DNA of 64,000 nt from Telmatactis stephensoni (GCA_029948255.1 JALIZF010001515.1:1-64000); one strand, 5' to 3'; shown: positions 24,201 to 32,200, counted from the stretch's first letter. A program made the numbers and translations. Notes: a model not told the origin generated them from the letters alone.

Positions 24201-24962
24201 TTCATTCACTAAGATGTACGAGAAAAACCCATCCTATTCCAGTCCATAATTGATGTCCCACATAATTTTTGACAGTCGTGGTTTACAATGCAGTTTTGCA
24301 TCTAAGGGTCCGTTCACATGAGAGAGGGTGCCCCTATGTAATAGGGATAACTCTTTTGTTTTGTGTCCCCTAGGGAAAAGAAAACAAAAGAGTTATCCCT
24401 ATACTACATAGGGGCACCCTCTCTCATGTGAACGGGCCCTAAGGCCGGCGGGTTGTCCTTGGTAGCTGGGATAACTCTTTTGTTATTAGTGTCGTCAGGG
24501 AAAAGTAAACACAGAGTTATCCCCGCTGCCAGGGCCAACTCGCCTTCATATAACCAGGGCCAATGACAAGGTAAATCTCCAACACGAACTTTTCTTGTAA
24601 CGTTGCGCGGAGTGGGTTTCACACATAGCAACAATCTATCCAACGTTACGCAATTGACTTGCATGGGATACGGAATTGTGGACCATCAATTAGCTAGAAT
24701 CATCATTATTCTTGTTTTGTTTTGCTTTTGTTTCAGTTGTTCCAAGAAAAATAAAGAGCTCAATAAGGTGTCAAATGATTCTTCACGAAGCAATATCGTC
24801 AGAGGACAGCACAACACTATTGCTTTACAAAACTTTAAGAGAAGCTGCTCCTGGACAAATGATTCTAACCAAGGAATAGATCTAGAACGGAACAGCGAAC
24901 CAAGCAACTTAGATACTTTTAGGCGAAGCAGCAACTCTGTGTCTTCAGTAAACGCAGTATAA
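1..24962 (+). CDS. Gene A: MUC4-like EGF-NIDO-AMOP-VWD-EGF transmembrane protein (5' partial)
   Basis: This is a multi-exon gene that enters from the left edge. Exons by GT/AG sites: 1-43, 141-254, 4124-4237, 4567-4712, 5671-6024, 7692-7792, 9008-9091, 12511-12930, 14736-14881, 15836-16054, 16637-16966, 17608-17862, 18143-18339, 18796-19135, 19796-19918, 20096-20224, 20635-20760, 21339-21461, 21743-21868, 22246-22364, 22639-22742, 23170-23550, 24737-24962. They sum to 4320 bases, 1440 codons in one open frame ending in TAA. Domain order: EGF repeats, NIDO, AMOP, VWD, a cadherin/Ig-like segment, seven EGF-type modules, a juxtamembrane region with a furin-type site, one membrane helix and a 75-residue tail. 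This is the MUC4 order; coral skeletal-matrix mucin-like proteins share it. A cell-surface or shed matrix role is inferred. The start codon and signal peptide lie outside the window. It is a tandem paralogue of the gene at 29146-55773. Confidence 0.85.
352..432 (+). pseudogene. Degenerate third EGF exon
   Basis: The first 15 codons match the exon at 141-254. Then the third cysteine codon is replaced (TGC to TTA), a TAG stop appears seven codons further on, and no matching donor is seen. It is best read as a dead exon that is skipped, so the exon ending at 254 splices to 4124 in phase 1. Confidence 0.7.
433..1591. other. Non-coding intron stretch
   Basis: No supportable exon. The only structure I see is a short hairpin at 1420-1484, whose arms contain AAAGCATACTAATGAA and its reverse complement. 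It may be a MITE remnant. The rest is AT-rich and anonymous. Confidence 0.5.
1601..1970 (+). repeat. Minisatellite in left arm of the fold-back element
   Basis: About eleven units of roughly 27-33 bases, each CTGTAAAACATGGACTGGACTG followed by an A run of varying length. The array starts with a (GGACT)n run at 1609-1640. Confidence 0.85.
3098..3285 (-). repeat. Minisatellite in right arm of the fold-back element
   Basis: About five units of the same repeat in inverted orientation, ending in (AGTCC)n near the terminus. It is shorter than the left array, so the arms have changed copy number independently. Confidence 0.85.
3290..4123. other. Intron stretch with poly-G run and promoter-like sequence
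   Basis: Contains a run of about 17 G near 3612-3628. It also has a TATATAAA-type box near 3950 followed about 60 bases later by a GTAAGT donor near 4015. No start codon lies between them. A non-coding alternative first exon is conceivable but unsupported. No other coding signal is seen. Confidence 0.35.
4124..4237 (+). CDS. Gene A exon: EGF-like module before the NIDO domain
   Basis: The acceptor TTGATAG is followed by 114 bases in phase 1-1 that encode an EGF module. It starts with INECLSNPC, has six cysteines and ends GFTGLRCSS, with donor GGTTAG. It is the same size as the exon at 141-254 but clearly diverged from it. It occupies the place that the serine-rich exon holds in gene B. Confidence 0.8.
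4294..4566 (+). other. Intron start carrying the relic 3' end of a serine-rich exon
   Basis: Homology with gene B begins at TCAGCAACTG. These are the last ten bases of the serine-rich exon of B (39822-39831), followed by the same GTAAATAG donor and the same intron. Here the bases lie inside an intron: reading through from the EGF exon at 4237 gives an immediate TAG. The relic marks the 5' breakpoint of the duplication. Confidence 0.8.
4567..9091 (+). CDS. Gene A exons: NIDO domain
   Basis: Four exons (4567-4712, 5671-6024, 7692-7792, 9008-9091) encode the NIDO domain, an extracellular domain shared by nidogen, MUC4 and alpha-tectorin. Visible features are [25 protein letters not shown], the hydrophobic run KLVLVVTWY and the hallmark [11 protein letters not shown]. 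Phases run 1-0, 0-0, 0-2 and 2-2. The first exon could instead start nine bases later at 4576, also in frame. The introns are much longer than in gene B because of transposon insertions. Confidence 0.85.
5095..5180 (-). mobile_element. tRNA-like SINE remnant
   Basis: The minus strand carries an RNA polymerase III B-box-like GGTTCGATTCTC, read as GAGAATCGAACC at 5110-5121, within a tRNA-like stretch. The same sequence is in gene B at about 40625-40705, so it predates the duplication. The A box is weak and no functional tRNA is claimed. Confidence 0.45.
6044..7571. mobile_element. 1.5-kb inverted-repeat element, present only in gene A
   Basis: Ends are GGGGTATAGAATGGT (6044-6058) and its exact reverse complement (7557-7571). 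A direct repeat AGTCTT flanks it at 6038-6043 and, one base on, at 7573-7578. Gene B has the uninterrupted site near 41575. Both subterminal regions are filled with irregular GGCTCGGA-type repeats (6076-6250, 7400-7560). No transposase frame is visible, so the element is non-autonomous; the superfamily is undecided. Confidence 0.8.
6364..6587. mobile_element. Harbinger-type MITE nested in the 1.5-kb element
   Basis: The inverted ends start AGGCGGTGTTACACGAGACG and continue for about 40 bases with few mismatches. A direct TTA flanks both sides (6361-6363, 6588-6590), the target preference of PIF/Harbinger elements. It is 224 bases long with no coding capacity, and lies wholly inside 6044-7571. 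Confidence 0.75.
8027..8250. mobile_element. TA-flanked MITE, family copy 1 (only in gene A)
   Basis: Ends are TACACCTATATTTCAACAAA at the left and TTGAAATAGGTATA at the right, flanked by TA. The interior matches the element at 59517-59798. Gene B lacks it: TTTTGTATATATATATTAGC is continuous near 42025. The TA target fits a Tc1/mariner-derived MITE. Confidence 0.7.
8569..8847. mobile_element. 279-bp palindromic MITE with empty site in gene B
   Basis: The two ends form a near-perfect inverted repeat of more than 80 bases, starting CAAGAGACCATAATACTAAG. A direct GATAGGA flanks it at 8562-8568 and 8848-8854. Gene B has a single GATAGGA at the matching place (near 42330). The central loop has GCGCGC-rich sequence. 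No coding capacity. Confidence 0.88.
9284..9420. mobile_element. Short inverted-repeat MITE present in both paralogues
   Basis: Arms read TACTTGGTGTATGC at the left and GCATACACCAAGTA at the right. The same hairpin occurs in gene B at about 42800-42930, so the insertion predates the duplication. Confidence 0.6.
9432..11137. mobile_element. 1.7-kb insertion with inverted ends, only in gene A
   Basis: Gene B joins the flanks directly near 42950. Inverted arms containing TTTAGCGGAATA and GGCAAA...TATTCCG lie at about 9458-9500 and 11101-11130. The exact ends and target duplication are unclear. Frames inside are short and resemble nothing I know. Confidence 0.55.
12511..14881 (+). CDS. Gene A exons: AMOP domain and Cys/Trp-rich linker
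   Basis: Exon 12511-12930 (420 bases, phase 2-2) encodes the AMOP domain, an extracellular cysteine-rich domain linked to adhesion. Visible motifs are [28 protein letters not shown], the run [18 protein letters not shown], and a following FFWF segment. Exon 14736-14881 (phase 2-1) adds [19 protein letters not shown] and DQCWRY, a Cys/Trp-rich stretch leading directly into the VWD domain. Against gene B this exon pair differs by only a few residues, such as QKEK against QKQK and FLWFL against FWWFL. Confidence 0.88.
13989..14698. other. Segment absent from gene B, ending in a tRNA-like SINE
   Basis: Gene B joins the flanks directly (near 45720). The segment ends with a SINE-like unit at about 14585-14698: A box TGGCCAAGTGG, B box GGTTCGATTCT, then an AAATAAATAAATA tail. 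Whether A gained it or B lost it is not decided; short AAATAAATA homology at both ends would allow deletion in B. Confidence 0.5.
14896..15431. mobile_element. TTAA-flanked 536-bp inverted-repeat element
   Basis: Ends are GGTGGCTCGATATAG and its reverse complement, flanked by TTAA on both sides (14892-14895, 15432-15435). The arms pair over more than 80 bases. TTAA targets are typical of piggyBac and Kolobok elements. It starts ten bases after a splice donor. Gene B holds a copy without the left arm (45919-46375). Confidence 0.78.
15836..16966 (+). CDS. Gene A exons: VWD domain with GDPH motif
   Basis: Exons 15836-16054 and 16637-16966 (both phase 1-1) encode a von Willebrand type D domain. 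It opens [20 protein letters not shown] and closes [19 protein letters not shown], with GEYVLL, VCIDGKP and VKVCENL between. The GDPH tetrapeptide (15847-15858) is the autoproteolytic site described in MUC4 and related mucins; cleavage here is inferred. The intron between the exons carries several CACGTG boxes and a 75-bp tandem duplication. Confidence 0.9.
16967..17470 (+). repeat. 22-bp intronic minisatellite, expanded in gene A
   Basis: About 20 or more units of CTGTCACGTCATCTGTATTGAA and variants start right at the splice donor of the second VWD exon. The matching array in gene B (48309-48470) has only about six or seven units. Confidence 0.9.
17608..18339 (+). CDS. Gene A exons: post-VWD segment and cadherin/Ig-like segment
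   Basis: Exon 17608-17862 (phase 1-1) encodes the segment that follows VWD in MUC4 and SUSD2 proteins: [19 protein letters not shown] and [20 protein letters not shown]. Exon 18143-18339 (phase 1-0) encodes EPPTISND and [19 protein letters not shown], resembling a cadherin- or Ig-type beta-sandwich repeat. Several N-x-S/T glycosylation sites are present, such as NIT, NET and NQT. Confidence 0.85.
18430..18530 (+). repeat. CAA/CAGCAA microsatellite
   Basis: Interrupted CAA-type repeats in the intron. The same tract occurs in gene B at about 49455-49520 with small length differences. Confidence 0.8.
18796..21868 (+). CDS. Gene A exons: EGF-repeat stalk
   Basis: Exon 18796-19135 (phase 0-1) holds two EGF-type modules, the first with [12 protein letters not shown] and GYTGKYCE, the second with [15 protein letters not shown]. 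Five single-module exons follow, all phase 1-1: 19796-19918 (DLDEC), 20096-20224 (DINEC), 20635-20760 (KNPCKDN), 21339-21461 (DIDEC) and 21743-21868 (DINEC). The DxDEC/DINEC starts and the SYxCxC segments are typical of calcium-binding EGF repeats. They probably form a rigid stalk between the VWD domain and the membrane. Confidence 0.9.
22246..24962 (+). CDS. Gene A exons: juxtamembrane region, membrane helix and tail
   Basis: Exons 22246-22364 and 22639-22742 encode a Pro/Lys-rich linker and a possible SEA-like region ([11 protein letters not shown]). At the junction with exon 23170-23550 the reading is NRARRAVD, a furin-type R-x-R-R site. That exon continues with [16 protein letters not shown] and ends in one membrane helix ([20 protein letters not shown]). 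Exon 24737-24962 encodes a basic, Ser/Asn-rich cytoplasmic tail with [11 protein letters not shown] near the end, and stops at TAA 24960-24962. The tail differs far more from gene B than the rest does. Confidence 0.88.
23657..23810. mobile_element. 154-bp TA-flanked MITE, only in gene A
   Basis: Ends are TACACCCTTCTAATAAAT and its reverse complement. The arms pair over about 60 bases, and TA flanks both sides. Gene B has no copy in the matching intron. It fits a Tc1/mariner-type MITE. Confidence 0.75.
23878..24300 (+). other. Intronic segment in opposite orientation to gene B
   Basis: This stretch, from CTGGGAGGGGTACT through GGTACCTTTTAGGG to CCACATAATTTTTGACAGTC, matches the reverse complement of about 54785-55258 in gene B. 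The sequences on either side are collinear. It is either a micro-inversion or the same repeat inserted in two orientations. Confidence 0.75.
24306..24439. mobile_element. 134-bp Harbinger-type MITE, only in gene A
   Basis: Ends are GGGTCCGTTCACATGAGAGA and its near-perfect reverse complement. A direct TAA flanks both sides (24303-24305, 24440-24442). The arms pair almost end to end. Gene B lacks it. Confidence 0.78.
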
Positions 24963-25068
24963 CGTTAAACGAAAGGAACAGTTACGTAATGACTGTTACG
25001 TTAAAAATTACGTAATGACTGTACCCCAGATAATCTGAGCACATTCATTGGAAATACCGCCAAACTGT

Positions 25069-25500
25069 CCATCGCACCACACTAAACACAGAGTTTACGC
25101 GAGAGAACGCGTTTTTCGGACTATATTGTCAGTTCTTTCAAGAAAAAACAGAAAAGGAGGAAGGTGTACTGTGCACTTTACTTTATGCATTCATGCTCTT
25201 GTACTGCAATGGAGAGTTAATTGAGATAATTCATATTCGCATTTTCTGAAAAGCAATGTCGCATGAATTCAAAGTATATCGCACCACACTGAACACAGAG
25301 TTAACGCGAGAGAACGCTTGTTTCGGACTATATTTTCAGTTCTTTCATGCAATAAAAACCCGTCTTTCCTACCCCAGAAAAGGAAGGCGCACTATGCACC
25401 TTTATGCATTTATGTACTTGTACTGCAATTGAGAGTTAATATAATTTATATTCGCATTTTGTAAAAAGTAATGTCGCATGAATTCAAAGTATAACAGCTA
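25069..25500 (+). repeat. Tandem duplication in the 3' UTR of gene A
   Basis: Two diverged copies of about 190-220 bases start CGCACCACACT (near 25074 and 25279), each containing ACGCGAGAGAACGC and TCGCATGAATTCAAAGTAT. Gene B has one copy (55885-56090). Confidence 0.8.
25351..25356 (+). terminator. Candidate polyadenylation signal of gene A
   Basis: AATAAA about 390 bases after the stop codon, in the second 3' UTR copy. The single copy in gene B has AATAAA at the equivalent place. Confidence 0.6.
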
Positions 25501-25574
25501 TAGTTGCTTATCAATCTAGACAGAATATTGTAACACTGCATATCCTAATAATAATAATAATAAAAACCAAGGAC

Positions 25575-26300
25575 TATTTTACAATAAGCTGAATGGGGAC
25601 AATAGAGAGCATGTGAGTGATATTCCTGATGCACAGGAGTCACGAGAGTTTTGGGAGAACATCTGGAGTGTTCCTAAAGAACATAAGAAGGAGGCGGAAT
25701 GGCTAAAAGATTTAAAGAATGATTTGAAAGATGCCCCAGAACAACAGGATATTATCATTACACTAGGTGATTTAAAGCGAAGGTTAAAAAAGATGCCAAA
25801 CTGGAAAGCACCTGGTCCTGATGGGGTGCAGGGGTTTTGGTTCAAAAACCTCCCATCTCTTCATGGACTGTTGGTAGAATTTCTAAATAAGTGTGTAGAA
25901 CAAGGAAATGTTCCATCTTGGATGACCAAGGGAAGAACTGTGCTGATCCAGAAAGATCATAGATAGGGCAATATACCAAATAATTACAGACCAATTACTT
26001 GTCTTCCTTTAATGTGGAAACTGTTGACTGGTATTATATCAGACCATCTTTACAACTCCTTAGATAGGAGACATCTTTTACCAGAAGAGCAGAAGGGTTG
26101 TAGGAAAGCATCTTAGGGTACTCGTGATTTAATCTTTATTGACAAAATGGTACTGACGGAGGTTAAGAGGAAAAGCAAAAATCTGGCAATGGGATGGATT
26201 GATTACAAAAAGGCATGTGATATGGTTCCACACTCATGAATTTTAGAATGCCTTTCAATGTTTAAAGTTGCTTGTAATGTGCAAAAAATGTGCAAAAAGG
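25575..26300 (+). pseudogene. Decayed non-LTR retrotransposon reverse-transcriptase fragment
   Basis: Reading with the plus strand gives the N-terminal part of a LINE reverse transcriptase: [54 protein letters not shown], then WIDYKKACDMVPHS. The frame is broken by in-frame stops at about 25964, 26113 and 26237. The WKAPGPDGVQGFW style resembles R2/R4/NeSL-like elements; clade assignment is a guess. It starts just after an AAT microsatellite where the homology with gene B ends. No endonuclease domain is present. Confidence 0.85.
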
Positions 26301-26466
26301 AGGAGGAGGAGAAGGAGGAGGAGACGAAAAAGAAAAATTGTAGCGAATCCAGCTTTTGATAATTTATTGAGTTATAATTCTCCGAATATTATTTTATTTC
26401 TATGTTTTTAGTATTTTAAATTTGTCGCTAATATTTTATGAAAAACAACTTCTTATTTTATAAATT

Positions 26467-26655
26467 AAGGGTGTTATTCAAGGTCACAAAGTTTAAATTG
26501 TTGGTGAGAAGCTAGGAAGACCCTCATTTGTGGACAAACAGCAAAATATACTAGGAAACGGTACAGGTTTACTGAAACGTTTAGGTTCCAGACTGTCTCA
26601 AGCTGAAAACAAACATTATCACTTCTGCATAATTGTAAATAAGACTGTCAAACAA
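26467..26655 (+). repeat. Dispersed direct repeat, copy 1
   Basis: Matches 27671-27855, sharing AAGACCCTCATTTGTGGACA and CACTTCTGCATAATT, with small indels. The family is not recognised. Confidence 0.7.
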
Positions 26656-27670
26656 AAGACTCACAAAAGCAGGGTGAAGGGTAATGTTTGCAGGCAGAAA
26701 TAGTTTATGAAACTTTTTGTCATGCAAATTGTACTTTCGAGAAATCAATAAACTCCAGGATTAGAATGAATGATAAGGGATCTTCAGCTTTTCATTTTGA
26801 TACAAACTGATTTACTCTAAAGGCATCACATTGATGACATGTAATATTTTTATTGATATTCTAAGAATCTATAAAAGAGATAAAAGAAAGAAGGAAGGAA
26901 GGAAGGAAGGTACCCTGCCGGGAGAGGGTTTTTTAAAGCTTCTCCTTCTCACGAAGAGCGAAGCAAAAAATACCCTCGCAGAAATGGCGTTGTTTTATGT
27001 ACTTTCCTGTTTGTCCAAAAATGAGGAAGGAAGGAAAGACAAAATGGAAAGAAGGAAAAGAAAGGAAAGAAGGACGAAAAAAAGAAAGGACAAAAATGAC
27101 ATATTAAAATAAAATAATGGACAAATGCATATAAAACTAGAAAGTTAAATGCAAGAAGATAAATAAAAAGAAAAAAAGCATGCCGACAAACACAATCAAA
27201 ACTGAGATGGTCTCTCAAAAAGCGCCACACGTCTTGTGTCGTGAGAACTAAAACTTGTTTAGAAATATCGTAGATACGTACCGTACATTAAACTCTGCGT
27301 GAGTGGGAGTACAGTTTTCAACTAGACTAAATAATCTAGGCTGCCTTCCAAAACATTGAAATGAATAAGTTCGTCCTACATCTGTTAATATTTCATAAAG
27401 TCATAACGTCCCGCATATTGCTTTATTTTTACATATTTAGTTTACAAAACTTGCGGCAAAAATTTTGTGGGAACACAACTTTCTTGAATAGAGTGGTTTT
27501 CATCAACCAGTTAAACAAAGTGTACTTAGTAGAGTGTAATTATCAGATTAATACAGTATTTAAGAAAAGAAAATTGAAATAGAGCATAATCAGAGAATGT
27601 GATGTAGAGTAAAAGTACTAAATACTACGCCAACATCTATACTGCTCGGGTTCATGAAAATCTCTTGAAA

Positions 27671-27855
27671 CTAAGGGCGTTATTTTAGGTCACAAAGTTT
27701 ATCATCTTATAAATAAATTGTTGTTGAGAAGGAAGACCCTCATTTGTGGACAAACAGGAAAATATAGAAAGCTTTAGGTTCCAGACTGCCAAAGGCCAGC
27801 TGATAACACACAATCAATCACTTCTGCATAATTTTAAATAAGACTGACAAACAAC
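27671..27855 (+). repeat. Dispersed direct repeat, copy 2
   Basis: Second copy of the repeat at 26467-26655. The spacing of about 1.2 kb suggests a local duplication or two insertions of one element. Confidence 0.7.
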
Positions 27856-28553
27856 TTCTTAGAATCAAGCACATGCGTATTCTTGGAACTTGCAAGAACA
27901 TTACACATGCTGGGTTCTCCTGACGACCGCGTCTGTTGTTTGGAATAGTGCGAAATTTCCACCAAAAGCTAACAGAACTACACGAGATACGACGAAAAAG
28001 AACTTAAGAAGTGTCGGAAATCTCAATCAGAATGAACCGTCGTCTACTACTTGCAACAGCTTTCATACTGATGGGTCGGTCATCAAAAGGTATAACGAGG
28101 TTTTTAGTAGAGTGATTTTATTAGACCCGTAAACGAAAGTTGACTTACTACGGGACTTACTACTGTCTAGTAGATAATGAGCAATAGAAAACAATGGATT
28201 TAGAATCTACTACTATTTTACGCGCTTTTGTTTGAATTGTACAGAAAAAAAGGAAAGAACATAGTTGGAATATATTCGACCGGAATACAGGGCAAAAAAG
28301 AATCAATTTGAGCTTCTTGAAGAGGAAGTTTGTGTTGTTTCACCTTATTGTAAAGGTTTCCAGGTTCAGTGAGAGGAACATTGTCAACTAACAGGAATAA
28401 AATCTTAAAACAGTCGTGTTTAAATAAAAACATAAGCACTTTTTGTGAATTTCTGAATCTTGTCGGGCTTATATAACATAGCCATTCGGAAAATGTTACT
28501 CAGACAATATAATCAGGTAGCATGCACAGTGTTCATCTTTACAACCAGGGGAT

Positions 28554-28684
28554 GTTTACATCGCATTAAGATCATCCTAGCACTAGGATCATCCTTGCAG
28601 GCCAATTATGTAGTTAATGTATAGAAGGTAGGATGATTCGCTTGCTAGCCGGATGATCCTAGTGTCATGTGAACACCGCCTAAA
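28554..28684. mobile_element. Degenerate inverted-repeat MITE
   Basis: The left end GGGATGTTTACATCGCA pairs imperfectly with the right end TGTGAACACCGCC, and CTAGGATCATCC pairs with GGATGATCCTAG inside. The end sequence style is Harbinger-like. No clear target duplication. Confidence 0.4.
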
Positions 28685-29040
28685 GAACTTGCAAATAGTT
28701 CTTCATGGGAGGGCTTGACGTAGTCAAGTAAGTCACTGCATTAATATTAATTAAGATTTACTTTGTTAATCAGTTTTTTAGTTTTTGATTGTCTAACGCA
28801 CACAAAAACAAGCGGGAGGAGATAGAAACACGTCATATCAAAGAATAACATTCAATCAGCTTTTGACAAATTCCTCATTCTCCCTGTCATTAATTTGCTT
28901 GGCTTGAGATTAAAAGGCAAATTGAAAACGATTCTTGATACATAAGGCGGAATCTTTTTTTTCCCTTTTGAGTTAAGTGTATGATCTAGCTCGCATCGTT
29001 AATTTGACGTCCATGACCGCTAGACCGATCAGCGCGCGGA

Positions 29041-29048
29041 TTACGTCA
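29041..29048 (+). promoter_or_regulatory. CRE-like site upstream of gene B
   Basis: TTACGTCA, a near-perfect CREB/ATF-type site, lies about 100 bases upstream of the gene B start codon. No TATA box is seen at a suitable distance. The function is inferred from position and motif only. Confidence 0.35.
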
Positions 29049-29145
29049 CTACTGTAGCAGTCGAATGGTATCCTTGCAATGCAGTCTGCAAAGTTGTGTT
29101 TCATTTTTGCCAAGAATCTCTTGTAATTACGACGTTGAAAGTGCC

Positions 29146-29206
29146 ATGGCTTCGTTGTTGCAGCTATTGGTATTTTTGATGTGTGGAATTCTTAAGAGCT
29201 CAGAAG
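29146..29206 (+). CDS. Gene B exon 1: signal peptide
   Basis: Encodes [20 protein letters not shown] plus one base, a standard secretion signal with a strong hydrophobic core. The start context GTGCCATGG has a purine at -3 and G at +4. The donor GGTAGG leaves phase 1, matching the phase-1 start of the next exon. Confidence 0.85.
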
Positions 29207-32200
29207 GTAGGATTTTATTATATTTTGGGTTTGAAATTTGCACTGGTTTTAGAGTGGTGTCAACAAAGTGTACTAGTTACAGTATAATAGATAAATACGA
29301 TTAGAAATACAAGAATTAGAGTGAAGTAGTGCTAAATAAATTTAAGTGTATTTCACGGGTTTATGACAACCGCTCTATTTTTTTAGAGAATTGTTTCTTT
29401 AACTTCAATCACGATTAATCCTTTACAACTAACCTAAATCATACATAACTGCATAACTTACTCGCTATATAACACTAAACCTAAGAATAGAAGTTAATGT
29501 AAATGTAAAGTTAATTAACTAAAACTAAGCATTAAACAGCCTTAGAGAAATTACAACCAGTGAATCTAATCAAACCGCACCGGATATATGACTTTTTTTT
29601 TTAGTTATGCAATAAAGTAGTTACCCTTAATTCGCTTCATTGATTCTGCACGCTATCGACAAGTTTTATCACGAGATGTTAAAACTTTCCAATCTCAAAC
29701 ATTTTCCTGGCCAAACGTCGTGAAAATAAATCAAGCAATCCTATTTTTTCATTCAAATCTAGTACTGATTTATGAGTTATCTATCCTGATATTGCTCACG
29801 CGAAATCATCCGGAACCGATTGTGAGAAAATTTGATTTGAGTGGGTCGGATCAGCTTGTTGAAATATTTTGTCGATACGAAAATAAAGTTTTTTTCTGCT
29901 CACTAGCTATATAGTCTCCTTATACTAAGGCACAAACTCTTTGTCTAGATACTCTCAAGATTATATATATACAATCTATATAACATATACACTCGACTGT
30001 AGAAAAGTTGCAGTGTATATGCATTTATATAAATAAACAAATATCTTATTAGATGCAAAACCAAAATGATCGATTAGATTGGGCATCGTTCTCCTGCAAG
30101 GATTGTGAAAGCATATTTTAAGTCCTTCTAAATCCTCTGAAGTATCAATAAAAATATTTCAGGTGTTGGAAGGGCTTATTTAGAAATTGCATCTTAAGGC
30201 CGGTGCAAACGACTCAACATCAGTTCGATTTTGTTGAACGCTGTTGAACAATGTTGAACGATGTTCACTGGGATGACAAACGGTTTCAATAAATAGTATA
30301 AATGTATACTACAATCAAGTACTGCAGAGTAAAGTATACTCTTATATATACCAAAAAAACAAAACAAAACAAAACAAAAACAAAAACAAACAAACAAACA
30401 AACAAACAAACAAACAAAAAAACCCCATCATTATTTGATAAGGGTATAAACATCATTACCGGTGACCGGGTAGTTTACATAATGGCCCTCAAATAAGAAT
30501 CCCAACTGGCAAGGAGGCGAACCAGTTGGATATTTACAAGCATGGTCGAGAAACCTAATTTGAACTAGGGGCTGCCCGGAACAAATTCAGCCTCAGCTAG
30601 CAGCCAGAGCGGGAACTCGAGACCACCGGATTGCGAGACGGACATGCTGTCTCCTATACACTTATTTAATAAACGTTGTCGCGTCGAGAATCTGTATATT
30701 TGTATAAATGTATACTACAAATAACCTTTCTGCAATCAAATGTTTATACTACAGAGTAAAGTATACTCTTATATATACACTTATTTAATAAATGTTGTCG
30801 CGTGGAGAGGCAACAGGCGTCAACCCAAGCCGGTTTTTAGCTGGCTGCTAAATTCACGGAGAATTATATAGAACCGTATACATTCCACAAATAAGACAAA
30901 TAACTTCTAAATAAAACTTTGCTTCTATCGATGGAAACATATTTCGAGACATTTCTGCTTGATATCACCTGTTTTTTCTTCAAAACACGCTGAAAAATCT
31001 GACGGAGTTGTTGAAATATTATGTGCTTTGAAATTACGTCTTTTTTCTGTTTGATGCTGCAGTCGCATTGCAATGTTATATGAACTATAAATGACTAAGT
31101 CGGTGGTTTCAGAGTCATTGTGCTTGTAACAAAGAAGTTATAAAGCATTCAAATAAAGAAGTACAAGATATCAATAATAAAGAGATAATGAAATTCCGAT
31201 CCCCACAGGGGTCCGACAGCTTCCCACTTGAGATGATTCTCGTTCATTCTGTTTTCATTAGTTTCACGTCAAACCAAGTCCATCTGTTTTCGATCGTTGA
31301 GCAAAACTTAATTTGGTTTACTGACTTACACGTACAGTCGATATAGAGATATGAGTATCACTGATGCATAACACTACACGAAGCCAAAATATATTAGAAA
31401 AATAAAGGTGAAAAAAGATGACGCCTTGTTTGACAAAATATGATATTTAAGATGGCACGATTACGACGTGAAATAATTATTAACTATTTAGCTCGTAAAG
31501 GTATACAGTTATCAAATAAGGCTATGTGAATTTACGTCTAAAATATGTGAAACATTACTGGATTCAAAACGATAGCGAATAGAGTGATTGCAAAAAGCCC
31601 ATGAAATGAAAATTGAATGTTTATAGTGTATAATAGTTTAATAGACACCAAAGAATACAATGGAAATAAGGTCTACTAGTGTCTATAAGACTACTATTTC
31701 ACGGTGTTTTTTTTGCAATCACGTGCACTCTAGCCTTAAGCTATTTGTAGAGTTATGCGTATATGCCATGGTGTGGAATTTTCCACTGCTTTAATTTCTT
31801 GGGGCAAAATTTGTTTTACTGTATATTGTTAATCCACTTATTTTCAGTTTAATCCTTTAAAACTAACCTAAATACACAAGCTATAAAACCTAACCTTTGT
31901 AAAGCAACCTTCAAGAAAAAGACTAAACTAGATAATAAACTCATTTGGTTAGTTAATGAACTCGATATTAAACTCATTGGCATATATCAGATTTTCAATT
32001 TTCTCGCAGGAATTTCATTTCAAAATACCAAAGTACATTGCATATTATATATTGTGTATAATGGATTGTAGTTTTGCAGCCAAAGGTAATATTCTTCCCA
32101 GAAAATTGAAAATGTGATATATGCAAATAGTTTATTAATGACCGAACGTCTTTTCATCTGGACAACCTTTTTGAGAATGACTGTATATCTGTATTTGTAT

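Larger units (their letters stand above)
26301..29040. other. Intergenic spacer between genes A and B
   Basis: No coding exon is supported. It contains GGAGGA and GAAGGAAGG runs (26295-26330, 26885-26910, 27025-27090). A repeat of about 185 bases occurs at 26467-26655 and 27671-27855 (GGTCACAAAGTTTA, AAGACCCTCATTTGTGGACA). A weak inverted repeat lies at 28554-28684. The rest is anonymous AT-rich DNA. Confidence 0.55.

Noticed and set aside
26831..27112. Lys/Arg/Glu-rich frame on the plus strand
   Set aside because: It is a translation of GAAGGAAGG and GAAAGAAGG simple repeats.
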